This document shows, piece after piece, positions 15,114-23,150 of a stretch of DNA of 37,378 nt. The stretch's first letter is position 1; every line of letters starts with the position of its first letter. A program made the translations under genes and the position numbers. This stretch comes from Lachnospiraceae bacterium (GTDB lineage Bacteria; Bacillota; Clostridia; Lachnospirales; Lachnospiraceae). The notes below the pieces were generated by a model. It ran no database searches and was not told the origin of the DNA. It saw only the letters and a program-made list of their open reading frames with translations. The DNA lies in contig JAIKVW010000014.1 of NCBI GenBank assembly GCA_024685315.1, positions 1 to 37,378 on the forward strand. Reading direction: 5' to 3'.

Positions 15114-16853
15114 ATGTACGGAGCGATTTTAGGAGATATGATCGGTTCCCCCTATGAGTTCCATGGGAACAAGAAGACTACAGATTTTCCGCTGTTTATT
15201 AATTCCAGCAGGTTTACAGATGACTCGGTAATGACGGTAGCGGTGGCAGAGGCACTGATGGACAGCCATGGCAAGGACGATCCGGAGATAAAAAAGGCCC
15301 TTGTTGCCTCCATGCAGAAATGGGGCCGCAAGTATCCCCGCGCGGGTTACGGCGGCAGCTTTTACCGCTGGCTGAAGGCAAAACACCCACAGCCTTATCA
15401 TAGTTTCGGGAACGGTTCGGCCATGAGGGTCTCCGCGGCCGGATGGCTGTTTGATTCACTGGAAGAGACCCGGCACATGGCAAGGCTGAGCGCAGAGGTT
15501 ACCCACGATCACCTGGAAGGGATCAAGGGCGCGGAGGCGGTCGCCAGTGCGATCTTCCTTGCCAGGACCGGAAATGACAAGGATACGATAAAAGAATACA
15601 TTGTACAGGAATTTGGCTATGACCTTTCCCGGACTATTGACGAGATCCGGCCGGGTTATTCATTTGACGTAAGTTGCCAGGGGAGCGTTCCCGAGGCGAT
15701 CATTGCCTTCCTGGAATCGGAGAGCTTTGAGGAAGCAGCCCGGAAGGCAGTTTCTCTCGGCGGCGACAGCGACACGCAGGCCGCCATTGCGGGCAGCATC
15801 GCGGAGGCCATGTACGGTGTTCCTGAGGAAATGGCAGAAGAGTGCAGAAAGCGCCTGCCTGAGGATATGCTGGCGGTAGTTGACCGCTTTCATGCATTTT
15901 TCGCAGAGGAAGATGCTGCTTTTGATCCCTTCCTAGAGGGCAATGAGATCATCCGGGAGGCGGTCAGCGCATATTACAAAGCTCCTTCGGAGGAGACCGT
16001 ATTTAAGGTGACCGAGGCGGTCCGCACCAGGATGCATGCGGACGGACACTTTCTTGTGCCCGTGACCGTATCGGAAGACGGAACTGAGTTTGCCTTCCGT
16101 ACGCTTCTTAACAAAAACGGCGAGGAATGTCTGGCGGCTTTCACCTCCAGAGAAGAATATGAAAAAGGGACGAAGAGCCAGGTGCTTTCCGATTTCATCG
16201 ACCAGATGCTGAAAGTCTGCCTGGACACGGGATTTCCCGGCATCATAATTGACCCCTGGGGCGAGTCCTTTATGCTGACGAAAGACCTTATCGAAATGAT
16301 GATCAAGGCGGACGGCGGCACCCAGTACCACGTCCCGGACGGCCCGGTCACGCAGGAACTGCTCGCGGACGGCTCGTTCCTCAAAAATGCTGCGGAGATC
16401 TGCAGCAGGAACCGCTCGCTCACGAACATGATGAAATTGATGAAGATCCTGCGGGACAGCTGGGTCTGGATCCCCTGCACCGCGGTTTTCAGCGATGCGG
16501 ACCAGGAAGCTGCGGAAAAAATGGTTGCAGAGGCGGCAGAGAACGGCGGGCCGGAGTCTTTGGCCGGGCAGATGTTCACCACGAAAGATGACGTTCGCCT
16601 GGTGCCGGATGTACTGCAGAACGGTGAAGATTTCTTCTTCCCGGTATTTACTTCCGCCGAGGAGATGGGGGACTACGGGAATAATTTTTCAAAGATCGAA
16701 AAGCATTTTCTGAAAGCCATGGACCTCGCGCAGAACAATGAGAAAAATGTTGCAGGCATCGTGATCAACGCATTTTCGGAGCCGCTGGTGATCCCGAAAG
16801 AATGGTTTGGCATGATCGCGGAGCTGCCCTCAGCTTTTGAGAAAGGAAAATAA
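15114..16853 (+). CDS. ADP-ribosylglycohydrolase fused to two SseB-like domains
   Basis: A 579-residue fusion. Residues 1 to about 265 form an ADP-ribosylglycohydrolase (DraG/ARH) domain, which removes ADP-ribose from proteins or small molecules: GDMIGSPYEF at the start, the metal-binding FTDDS (34-38), VTHDHLEGIKGAEA and GGDSDTQAAIAG (about 216-227). The metal-binding acids are present. From about residue 285 come two SseB-like domains: one with FLVPV, AAFTSREEY and GIIIDPWG, the second with WIPC, FPVFTSAEEM and GIVINAFS. SseB-like domains are poorly understood. The start is ATG 15114, preceded by AGGAGG; the open frame extends upstream through the terminator and is not coding there. The stop overlaps the ATG of the SIMPL gene by one base, so the two are coupled. 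Confidence 0.88.
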   Translation: MYGAILGDMIGSPYEFHGNKKTTDFPLFINSSRFTDDSVMTVAVAEALMDSHGKDDPEIKKALVASMQKWGRKYPRAGYGGSFYRWLKAKHPQPYHSFGNGSAMRVSAAGWLFDSLEETRHMARLSAEVTHDHLEGIKGAEAVASAIFLARTGNDKDTIKEYIVQEFGYDLSRTIDEIRPGYSFDVSCQGSVPEAIIAFLESESFEEAARKAVSLGGDSDTQAAIAGSIAEAMYGVPEEMAEECRKRLPEDMLAVVDRFHAFFAEEDAAFDPFLEGNEIIREAVSAYYKAPSEETVFKVTEAVRTRMHADGHFLVPVTVSEDGTEFAFRTLLNKNGEECLAAFTSREEYEKGTKSQVLSDFIDQMLKVCLDTGFPGIIIDPWGESFMLTKDLIEMMIKADGGTQYHVPDGPVTQELLADGSFLKNAAEICSRNRSLTNMMKLMKILRDSWVWIPCTAVFSDADQEAAEKMVAEAAENGGPESLAGQMFTTKDDVRLVPDVLQNGEDFFFPVFTSAEEMGDYGNNFSKIEKHFLKAMDLAQNNEKNVAGIVINAFSEPLVIPKEWFGMIAELPSAFEKGK

Positions 16854-17518
16854 TGATGAGAACGATTCGCGTTACCGGCAAAGGACAGATCAAAGTGCAT
16901 CCCGACATGACCCGGATCACTATGACTCTGGAAGGAAAGTATAAAGAGTATGCGGATGCGCTCCGGCATTCGTCGGAAGATACCGAGGCGCTGAAGGACG
17001 TTCTCGCTCCTTTCGGTTTTGAGAGGAGCGATCTGAAGACGCTGAATTTCAGCATTGATACCGAGTATGAGCACTATGAGGCAAAGGGCGTCTACAAGCA
17101 GCGCTTCGCAGGGTACAAATTCTGGCATACGCTGAAAGTAGAGTTTGAATCGGATAACGACCGTCTCGGGAAGATACTGTATGCGCTTGCAGGCAGCCCG
17201 GTTAAGCCGGAGTTCCGCTTAAGCTATACGGTCAAAGACCCGGAGGCGGTGAAGAATGCCCTGCTGGGGAAAGCGGTTTCCGACGCAAAGGAAAAGGCCG
17301 ACGTTCTTACACGGGCGGCGGGCCTCGTTCTTAAAGATATACAGACCATCGATTATTCCTGGGGCGAGATGGATCTTGAATTCCAGCCTATGAGCCGGAA
17401 CCTGCTTATGGCGAAGAGCGAATCGATGGAGATCGGCTCAGCCGGCTATGACATGGACATGGAGCCGGACGATATCGATGTTTCTGACACGGTCACCGTG
17501 GTGTGGGAGATCGAATAA
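16853..17518 (+). CDS. SIMPL (DUF541) domain protein
   Basis: A 221-residue protein with one SIMPL/DUF541 domain, beginning TIRVTGKGQIKVHPD and containing the alternating strand-helix pattern of the family (DVLAPFGFERSDLKT, then AVSDAKEKADVLTRAAGL). Many SIMPL proteins are exported; this one has no signal peptide and so is probably cytoplasmic. A second ATG directly follows the first. It shares one base with the upstream stop codon. The molecular role of the family is not established. Confidence 0.88.
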   Translation: MMRTIRVTGKGQIKVHPDMTRITMTLEGKYKEYADALRHSSEDTEALKDVLAPFGFERSDLKTLNFSIDTEYEHYEAKGVYKQRFAGYKFWHTLKVEFESDNDRLGKILYALAGSPVKPEFRLSYTVKDPEAVKNALLGKAVSDAKEKADVLTRAAGLVLKDIQTIDYSWGEMDLEFQPMSRNLLMAKSESMEIGSAGYDMDMEPDDIDVSDTVTVVWEIE

Positions 17519-17530
17519 TGGCATGACAAA

Positions 17531-17553
17531 GGCGGACGGGAGACCCGTCCGCC
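17531..17553. terminator. GC-rich hairpin between convergent genes
   Basis: A perfect 10-bp stem GGCGGACGGG/CCCGTCCGCC with a 3-base loop lies between the SIMPL gene and the convergent TM2 gene. There is no T-run on the right side, so termination from the left is uncertain. Confidence 0.55.
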
Positions 17554-17589
17554 GGCATAAATCCGCAGGATTATTTAGTTAACAGCTGC

Positions 17590-18096
17590 CTAGAACCATT
17601 CCCTGGTCCCGGCAACGTAAGTCTCGTAGAAAGCATCTTCGGGCTTTATCAGGTAGATGATGCCCTCGGCAAGACCGACTATGGAAACGATCCGGGCGAT
17701 GAAGCCGAGGCCTATGAATGCGCAGATAATAGTTACCAGGAGCATGATAAGGCCGGCTTTTTTGTATCCGAGATAGAACTTGTGTATCCCTATCCCTCCA
17801 AGAAGGATCCCGAGGATACCTGCAACGACCTTGCTCTTATTCCTTACCGGAACGACAGGCTGAGTATACTGCTCCTGAGGCCGCTGAAAGGTGGGCTCTT
17901 TGATCTCAGATTCAAACGAAGCCTCCTTAGCTCCGTTATCCTCCGGCTCGAAGGAATTGTCATTCGGCTTCGAAGCGAAAGGATCGCTGTATTTCGGTTC
18001 GTTTTCAAGAGTTAACTTGATCACGGGACTGCCGCAGTTGGGGCAGAATTTAACGTTTTCCGCAAGCTGAGTTCCGCAGTGGCTGCAATATGACAT
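17590..18096 (-). CDS. Zinc-ribbon and TM2-domain membrane protein
   Basis: A 168-residue protein. An N-terminal zinc ribbon has cysteines 4, 7, 18 and 21 (CSHC, CPNC). A polar linker rich in Glu, Pro and Asn follows (about 30-80). A TM2 domain then occupies about residues 84-150, with GILGILLGGIGIHKFYLGYKK and a second membrane span. The TM2 domain is widespread in bacteria without a fixed function. The ATG is preceded by AGGAGG, and a TATAAT on this strand (18121-18126) would serve as -10. Confidence 0.88.
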   Translation of the reverse strand: MSYCSHCGTQLAENVKFCPNCGSPVIKLTLENEPKYSDPFASKPNDNSFEPEDNGAKEASFESEIKEPTFQRPQEQYTQPVVPVRNKSKVVAGILGILLGGIGIHKFYLGYKKAGLIMLLVTIICAFIGLGFIARIVSIVGLAEGIIYLIKPEDAFYETYVAGTREWF

Positions 18097-18120
18097 GGCA
18101 TTATCCTCCTATATGGACAT

Positions 18121-18126
18121 ATTATA
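18121..18126 (-). promoter_or_regulatory. -10 element of the TM2-protein gene
   Basis: On the minus strand this reads TATAAT, 25 bases upstream of the start codon at 18096 and 13 bases upstream of the ribosome site. The -35 region is weak. Confidence 0.45.
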
Positions 18127-18151
18127 CTATAAATGCGGCCGTTTGTGTACC

Positions 18152-18179
18152 AAAAAGGCCCTGCAGAAGCAGGGCCTTT
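18152..18179 (-). terminator. Intrinsic terminator of the 57-residue protein gene
   Basis: A perfect 11-bp stem (AAAGGCCCTGC with GCAGGGCCTTT) and a 4-base loop, 10 bases after the stop codon of the small gene. Read on the minus strand the stem is followed by a run of T, a standard intrinsic terminator. Confidence 0.85.
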
Positions 18180-18189
18180 GAGTTTGTCT

Positions 18190-18363
18190 TTATTTATTCT
18201 CCGCTCTCATCTTCAGGACTTTCTCTTCCGCATAATCCAGTTCGTCTTCAAAATCCGGGCTGAGTCCGCGGTCAACCATTTTCTTGAGATTTTCTGCGGT
18301 CGTTTTCATTACGGCAGCGAGTTCTTCCCATGTTACGTCGCCATGATAGTATGTCTGGTCCAT
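18190..18363 (-). CDS. Small acidic protein of unknown function (57 residues)
   Basis: I do not recognise this protein. It is 57 residues long, soluble and charged, with no cysteine and no membrane segment. The middle (TWEELAAVMKTTAENLKKMV) could form two helices like a minimal helix-turn-helix, and the C terminus is Glu/Lys-rich. The start is set at ATG 18363 by AGGAGG six bases upstream; the longer frame to 18405 has no ribosome site. It has its own terminator, which supports it as a real gene. Confidence 0.7.
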   Translation of the reverse strand: MDQTYYHGDVTWEELAAVMKTTAENLKKMVDRGLSPDFEDELDYAEEKVLKMRAENK

Positions 18364-18509
18364 ATTGAACCTCCTTATGAATTTAGTCTGGTCTGTATTA
18401 TACACTAAGTTCCCGGAAAAAACAGTATTTTTTGCAATTGCTGCCGCATTCCCGCCGGGAGTGCTGATTATTTACCATAATTTAAACTTTCCCGGGCCGC
18501 GGTATATGG

Positions 18510-18515
18510 TACAAT
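18510..18515 (+). promoter_or_regulatory. -10 element of the aldo/keto reductase gene
   Basis: TACAAT preceded by ATGG gives an extended-type -10, 45 bases before the GTG at 18560. No strong -35 is visible. Confidence 0.4.
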
Positions 18516-18559
18516 GTATTTATCAAGGCAAGTGTACGAAGAAAGGTCAGGTGGATTCA

Positions 18560-19591
18560 GTGGTCAGACAGGTTGAGATAGGACGTACCGGGCTCGTCGT
18601 CCCGCAGAACGCGTTCGGCGCGCTCCCGATACAGCGTGACAGCACGGAGCTTGCGGTTAAACTGCTGCGCAGAGCTTATGAGGGCGGGATGAGATTTTTT
18701 GATACCGCCCGTGCGTATACAGACAGCGAAGTCAAGCTAGGCATTGCTTTTGAAGGAATGCGGGACAAGGTGGTGATCGCTACGAAGACACAGGCCCGCG
18801 AGCCTGAGAAGATGCGGGAAGAGCTTGAGACCAGCCTCGCGAACCTTAAGACCGACTATATAGACATTTATCAGCTGCACTTCTGTCCGCAGTGCTACAA
18901 GCCCGGCGACGGGACCGGCATCTATGAGACGCTGCTTGAAGCTAAAGAACAGGGAAAGGCCAGGCATATCGGGATCACGACCCACAGGATAGACGTTGCG
19001 GAGGAAGCTCTAGAGTCCGGGCTTTATGAGACCCTGCAGTTCCCCTTCAGCTATCTCGCCACGGAGCGCGAGATCAGGCTGGTTCGGAGAGCGGAGGAAC
19101 TTGGGGTCGGTTTCATATGCATGAAAGGCCTCGCAGGAGGACTTATCAACAACTCCCGCGCGGCCATGGCATTTATGACGCAGTTCCCGAACGCTGTACC
19201 GATCTGGGGCGTCCAGAGAGAAAATGAGCTTGAGGAATGGCTCTCGTATATGGATGATACGCCGGAGATGGATCCCGGGATCACAGCCTTTATTGAGAGC
19301 GAAAAGAAAGCCCTTGAGGGCGATTTCTGCCGCGGCTGCGGTTACTGCATGCCCTGCCCTCAGGAGATACAGATCAATAACTGCGCAAGGATGTCGCTCA
19401 TGCTCCGCAGGGCTCCCTCGGCCAGCTGGCTTTCGCAGTCCTGGCAGGATGAAATGGAGAAGATCGAATCCTGCATCGAGTGTTATCAGTGCGCAGACAG
19501 ATGCCCGTACGAGCTGGACACCCCGAACCTCCTTAAGAAGAATCTGGAGGATTACAGGAAGGTCCTCGCCGGCGAGGTCTCGGTCGGGTAG
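18560..19591 (+). CDS. Aldo/keto reductase with C-terminal ferredoxin-like Fe-S domain
   Basis: A 343-residue two-part protein. The first 265 or so residues are an aldo/keto reductase barrel: FFDTARAYTDSE (Asp and catalytic Tyr), VIATKTQ (Lys) and YQLHF (His). The C-terminal part carries two cysteine clusters, CRGCGYCMPCP and CIECYQCADRCP, expected to hold two 4Fe-4S clusters. This architecture is common in anaerobes and suggests electron transfer between ferredoxin-like carriers and the barrel; the substrate is unknown. The start is GTG 18560 because AGGTGG sits five bases upstream; GTG 18551 is an alternative. Its stop is 3 bases from the convergent stop of the epimerase gene. Confidence 0.92.
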   Translation: MVRQVEIGRTGLVVPQNAFGALPIQRDSTELAVKLLRRAYEGGMRFFDTARAYTDSEVKLGIAFEGMRDKVVIATKTQAREPEKMREELETSLANLKTDYIDIYQLHFCPQCYKPGDGTGIYETLLEAKEQGKARHIGITTHRIDVAEEALESGLYETLQFPFSYLATEREIRLVRRAEELGVGFICMKGLAGGLINNSRAAMAFMTQFPNAVPIWGVQRENELEEWLSYMDDTPEMDPGITAFIESEKKALEGDFCRGCGYCMPCPQEIQINNCARMSLMLRRAPSASWLSQSWQDEMEKIESCIECYQCADRCPYELDTPNLLKKNLEDYRKVLAGEVSVG

Positions 19592-19594
19592 GGA

Positions 19595-20614
19595 TCATTC
19601 CTCGCAGAGCCGGTATATCGTAGAGGATCTCCAGACTTCTCCGGCACGGATCACGGGCTGCGGGAAGCCGGGAATATTTACGGCATTCGGGAAATACTGG
19701 GTCTCAAGGGCAATGCCGCAGGTCCTTCCGCCGCTCGCTGAGAGGCCGGAGGTGGTGTAGAGCTGCAGGCCGGGGAGGTCCGTATATACATAAAGAGCGA
19801 GCCCGCTTATCGGGCAGGCAAGTCTCGCCGCGAGCTCGGGAGAGACGCGTTTATGATCAGCCAGGACGAAATTGTCATCATAGTCCCGGCTGATCATTTT
19901 GTTTTCACGTAAATCGAAGTCTGTGCCCTCGACCGGCAGGAATTCTCCGGTCGGGACGTAATATTCGTCTTTTACGGTTATCCTGTCCGCGAAGATCTGG
20001 ATTTCGTGCTCGTGCACACCGCAATTGCTGCCGCAGCCCAGGTCAAAATATGCGTGGTTCGTAAAGTTGCATACAGTATCCGCGTCAGAGACCGCTTCGT
20101 AATCGATCCTGAGGCCTTCCTCTTCGGAAAGGCTGTAAGTCACTCTGGTCTTCATGTTCCCGGGGAAGCCCTGGTCGCCGTCCGGCGAAAAGAGGGTGAA
20201 GCTTATGGAATCCCCCTCCGGGGCCGGGCCTTCAGAGGACCAGTATCTTCTGAAATAGTAGTCCGGACCGCTGTGAAGGTTCGTGCGTCCGGATTCATTT
20301 GCGTTCAGGAGGCATCTGCGGCCGTTCAGGACGAAGCCAGGACGCGCCGGGCCTTCAAACTGCGCTGGTGCCGGGCCGATCCTGTTCGCGCTCCGTCCTA
20401 CGATGGCGCCGAGGCAGCCGTCTTTTTCCTCATATTCCGCGGCGCTTTCATACCCGGCCACGACATTATCTGCGGAATTTCCGCGGTCTATCGCAAAACT
20501 TACAAGCGCCGCCCCGAAGTCCGTAATGCAGGCGGAGAGGCGGCCCTTTCTTATCTCATACAGGCGGGCGGTCCGCCCGTCACTTGTCTTTCCGAAATTT
20601 CTGAATGTGTCCAT
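19595..20614 (-). CDS. galM: Aldose 1-epimerase (mutarotase)
   Basis: A 339-residue galactose mutarotase that interconverts alpha and beta aldohexoses. Family marks: GRSANRI (usually GRxANRI), NLHSGPD (usually LHGG), NHAYFDLG with the catalytic histidine, and a C-terminal ETQYFPNAVN with the catalytic glutamate. The substitutions in the first two motifs are mild. No galactose operon surrounds it, so the sugar is not certain. No ribosome site is seen at the usual distance before the ATG; a TATACT six bases upstream suggests a leaderless transcript. Confidence 0.93.
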   Translation of the reverse strand: MDTFRNFGKTSDGRTARLYEIRKGRLSACITDFGAALVSFAIDRGNSADNVVAGYESAAEYEEKDGCLGAIVGRSANRIGPAPAQFEGPARPGFVLNGRRCLLNANESGRTNLHSGPDYYFRRYWSSEGPAPEGDSISFTLFSPDGDQGFPGNMKTRVTYSLSEEEGLRIDYEAVSDADTVCNFTNHAYFDLGCGSNCGVHEHEIQIFADRITVKDEYYVPTGEFLPVEGTDFDLRENKMISRDYDDNFVLADHKRVSPELAARLACPISGLALYVYTDLPGLQLYTTSGLSASGGRTCGIALETQYFPNAVNIPGFPQPVIRAGEVWRSSTIYRLCEE

Positions 20615-20620
20615 AGCTAA

Positions 20621-20626
20621 AGTATA
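20621..20626 (-). promoter_or_regulatory. Possible -10 giving a leaderless galM transcript
   Basis: The minus strand reads TATACT six bases before the galM ATG, so transcription would start at or within a base of the start codon. An alternative TATAAT at 20645-20650 (minus strand) would give a leader of about 24 bases with AAGGAAGAG, but that lies too far from the ATG for normal use. Confidence 0.4.
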
Positions 20627-20668
20627 CTACATCTCTTCCTTATAATTATAGATATTTTTGCACCTGTA

Positions 20669-20677
20669 TGGTATTAT
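20669..20677 (+). promoter_or_regulatory. Extended -10 promoter of the Lon-like ATPase gene
   Basis: TGG followed by TATTAT matches an extended -10 (TGnTATnnT). Transcription would start near 20684, about 54 bases before the ATG at 20738. The gap is shared with the divergent galM promoter. Confidence 0.4.
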
Positions 20678-20737
20678 ATAGCTCAATTAGATTTTTTCAC
20701 TTTACGCAGGGCCGGCAGGTCCTGCCATGAGGATGTT

Positions 20738-22435
20738 ATGAACATAGATAAAATTTCCCGCATGCTTGAGAAATACGGCCTGAAGATCCGTGATGACCTC
20801 AAGGGCGAATATCAGCAGGAACTCCTTAAGGCCATGGAGACAGAAGGGCTGAAGGACGGCCCGATTTCGGACGCCGAGACAGACGCCTTCCTCCAGGCGC
20901 TGAGGGACATGGATATCATAGTTCCCGCAGAGGAAAAGAAGGTGTCCGGGGACGATATTTACAGGGTGTTTCCCGCGCAGGAGGGCGTGGAGCTGAATGA
21001 CAGGATATTCCTCATTCTTGCCGGAGATGCCGGGGGAGCAGAGCGTCATGGCGCTGCGTCCCCGCAGGATGATGCTTCCGGAGGCGAGGAGTTCTCGATC
21101 TGCGGGGCGTTCACCAATCCAGAGCATTCACACGGATTTGAATACTTTGAGCCTTCGTCGGGAGATCTTGCATTCCTGGAGATCTCCAGAGCGGACATCC
21201 GCTTTAAGGAGCTGCTGGAGAAACTCGGAAAAGACCATATTTACCTGAAGATCTCCGGCATAGAGAAGGACGGGGAGTTCTTTGTAAACCGCATGACCGC
21301 CGAAAAGCGTCCCGGTGAGGATTCGCCCTTCGGCGAGGGGAATGACGAGCTCCTGAGGTTCACGGTCAACCATATCAGGACCTCGTTCGTCAAGGCTCCG
21401 GAGAAGGAGATCCAGGAGGAGCTTCCGCTCACCGAGCTGGACGACATGAAGCTTTTCCTTGAGTGCGCTTCAGGGACTCTTCCGGCCAATATCCGCAGGT
21501 GGGCGAGGAGAAATATAAAGCTTGCCGAGGCGGATTCTTCCGGAGCGGAGGAGAAGAGACACGCGAAGATCGCGCTCTCCATGATCCTCAACATCAAGTG
21601 GAAAAGCTCAGAGTTCGAACCTGTGGATCCGGTCTCCGCGCGCAGGATACTTGACGAGGAACTCTTCGGGCTGGACGCGGTGAAGCAGCGCGTCATAGAG
21701 ACTATCATCCAGATCAACCGCACCCACACCCTTCCGGCCTACGGAATACTCCTGGTGGGCCCCGCGGGCACCGGCAAGTCCCGGATCGCCTACGCCGTTG
21801 CGAAGATCCTGAAGATCCCCTACACGGTCCTCGACATGAGCAGCGTGAGGGATCCGGAAGCGCTCACAGGCACCTCCAGGATCTACACCAACGCGCGCCC
21901 CGGGCGGATAATGGAAGCCTTTTCCCAGACCGGGAGCTCCAATATTGTTTTTATTATAAATGAGCTTGACAAGGCGGACCGCGAAGACCAGAAGGGCAAC
22001 CCCGCGGACACGCTGCTGACCCTGCTCGACAATCTGGGATACACGGACAATTATATTGAATGCCAGATCCCGACCGGCGGAGTCTATCCTATCGCAACCG
22101 CGAACGACAAGAGCCGCATCTCGGACCCGCTGATCTCCAGGTTCACAATGATAGAGATCCCGGATTACACCCCCGAGGAGAAGGAGATCATTTTCCGGAA
22201 TTATTCCCTTCCGAGGGTACTGAAGAGGATGGGCATGATGCCGCAGGAATGCAGGGTCACCGAGGAAGGCACCAAAGCGATAATCGAGCTTTACAAAGAC
22301 CTTCCGGGATGCCGCGCGCTTGAGCAGGCGGCGGAGCACCTTGCGGGGAACGCGCTCTACCAGATAGAGACCACGAATAAGCCCGAGATCGAGTTCGGTC
22401 AGGAAGACATAGCGAGGCTCCTCGGCAATCCGTAG
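20738..22435 (+). CDS. Lon-like AAA+ ATPase without protease domain
   Basis: A 565-residue protein. Residues 1 to about 290 form an N-terminal region I do not recognise. From about 300 to 530 is an AAA+ domain closest to that of Lon: Walker A GPAGTGKS (341-348), RDPEALTGTSRIYTNARPGRI (similar to the Lon GHxxTYxGAxPGRI region), sensor IATAN and DPLISRF with the arginine finger. The Walker B segment reads IVFIINELDK, so Asn408 replaces the usual aspartate while Glu409 is kept. The Lon serine-lysine protease domain is absent; the protein ends just after the AAA+ lid. It may act as a remodelling ATPase or a nucleotide-dependent scaffold. It stands alone with its own promoter. Confidence 0.85.
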   Translation: MNIDKISRMLEKYGLKIRDDLKGEYQQELLKAMETEGLKDGPISDAETDAFLQALRDMDIIVPAEEKKVSGDDIYRVFPAQEGVELNDRIFLILAGDAGGAERHGAASPQDDASGGEEFSICGAFTNPEHSHGFEYFEPSSGDLAFLEISRADIRFKELLEKLGKDHIYLKISGIEKDGEFFVNRMTAEKRPGEDSPFGEGNDELLRFTVNHIRTSFVKAPEKEIQEELPLTELDDMKLFLECASGTLPANIRRWARRNIKLAEADSSGAEEKRHAKIALSMILNIKWKSSEFEPVDPVSARRILDEELFGLDAVKQRVIETIIQINRTHTLPAYGILLVGPAGTGKSRIAYAVAKILKIPYTVLDMSSVRDPEALTGTSRIYTNARPGRIMEAFSQTGSSNIVFIINELDKADREDQKGNPADTLLTLLDNLGYTDNYIECQIPTGGVYPIATANDKSRISDPLISRFTMIEIPDYTPEEKEIIFRNYSLPRVLKRMGMMPQECRVTEEGTKAIIELYKDLPGCRALEQAAEHLAGNALYQIETTNKPEIEFGQEDIARLLGNP

Positions 22436-22490
22436 GCCGCCCGCAGAATAAGGAACTTTTGACAGATATCATGTAAAAAGGAGATGGCCT

Positions 22491-23150
22491 ATGAAGATCA
22501 AATGGCTCGGACATTCATGTTTTAAGGCAGAAGATAACGGCATATCAGTAGTATTCGATCCTTTCGAGCCCGGACATGTTCCCGGGTACAGGGACGTTTC
22601 CGAGACCGCGGACGCAGTGATCTGCAGCCACGGCCACGGCGACCACAATTATCCCGACGCGGTAAAGCTCACCGGGAATAAGCCGGAGGGCCTTAAGATC
22701 ACCCTGCTCACGATACCGCACGATGACGCGGACGGCACGAAGCGCGGGATGAATAAGATAGCTGTAGTTGAGATGAACGGCTTCAAGGTCATCCACTTCG
22801 GCGATATCGGGTGCTCCATCCATGACGGCAGCTGGCTTAGCGGCAGCGATATCGAGCTCCTCAAGGGCGCTGACGCCGCGCTCATTCCTGTCGGAGGCTT
22901 CTACACCATCGACGGAAGGCAGGCGGCTGAGATCATAAAAGAGATAAAGCCGGCGTACGCTTTCCCGATGCACTACCGCGGAGAAGGCTTCGGCTATGAC
23001 GTGATATCCGGGAACGGCGATTTCATTAACGAATTCCCCGAGAGCGCGGTGGACCGCTTCGATTCCAATGAGACAGAGATTGTCCGGAGAGCTTCCGGAT
23101 CAGGGGAGACCCGCATAGAAGTACTTAGCAACAGAGAGAACCTTAAATGA
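22491..23150 (+). CDS. Metallo-beta-lactamase fold hydrolase
   Basis: A 219-residue zinc hydrolase of the UPF0173-like group. WLGHSCF at the start, the metal motif SHGHGDH (46-52), GDIG and a late PMHYRGEGFG are typical. Members of this group are often annotated as hydrolases without a known substrate. A strong AAAGGAG precedes the ATG. Its stop overlaps the next start by four bases (ATGA), so it is coupled to the COG2426 membrane protein. Confidence 0.9.
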   Translation: MKIKWLGHSCFKAEDNGISVVFDPFEPGHVPGYRDVSETADAVICSHGHGDHNYPDAVKLTGNKPEGLKITLLTIPHDDADGTKRGMNKIAVVEMNGFKVIHFGDIGCSIHDGSWLSGSDIELLKGADAALIPVGGFYTIDGRQAAEIIKEIKPAYAFPMHYRGEGFGYDVISGNGDFINEFPESAVDRFDSNETEIVRRASGSGETRIEVLSNRENLK

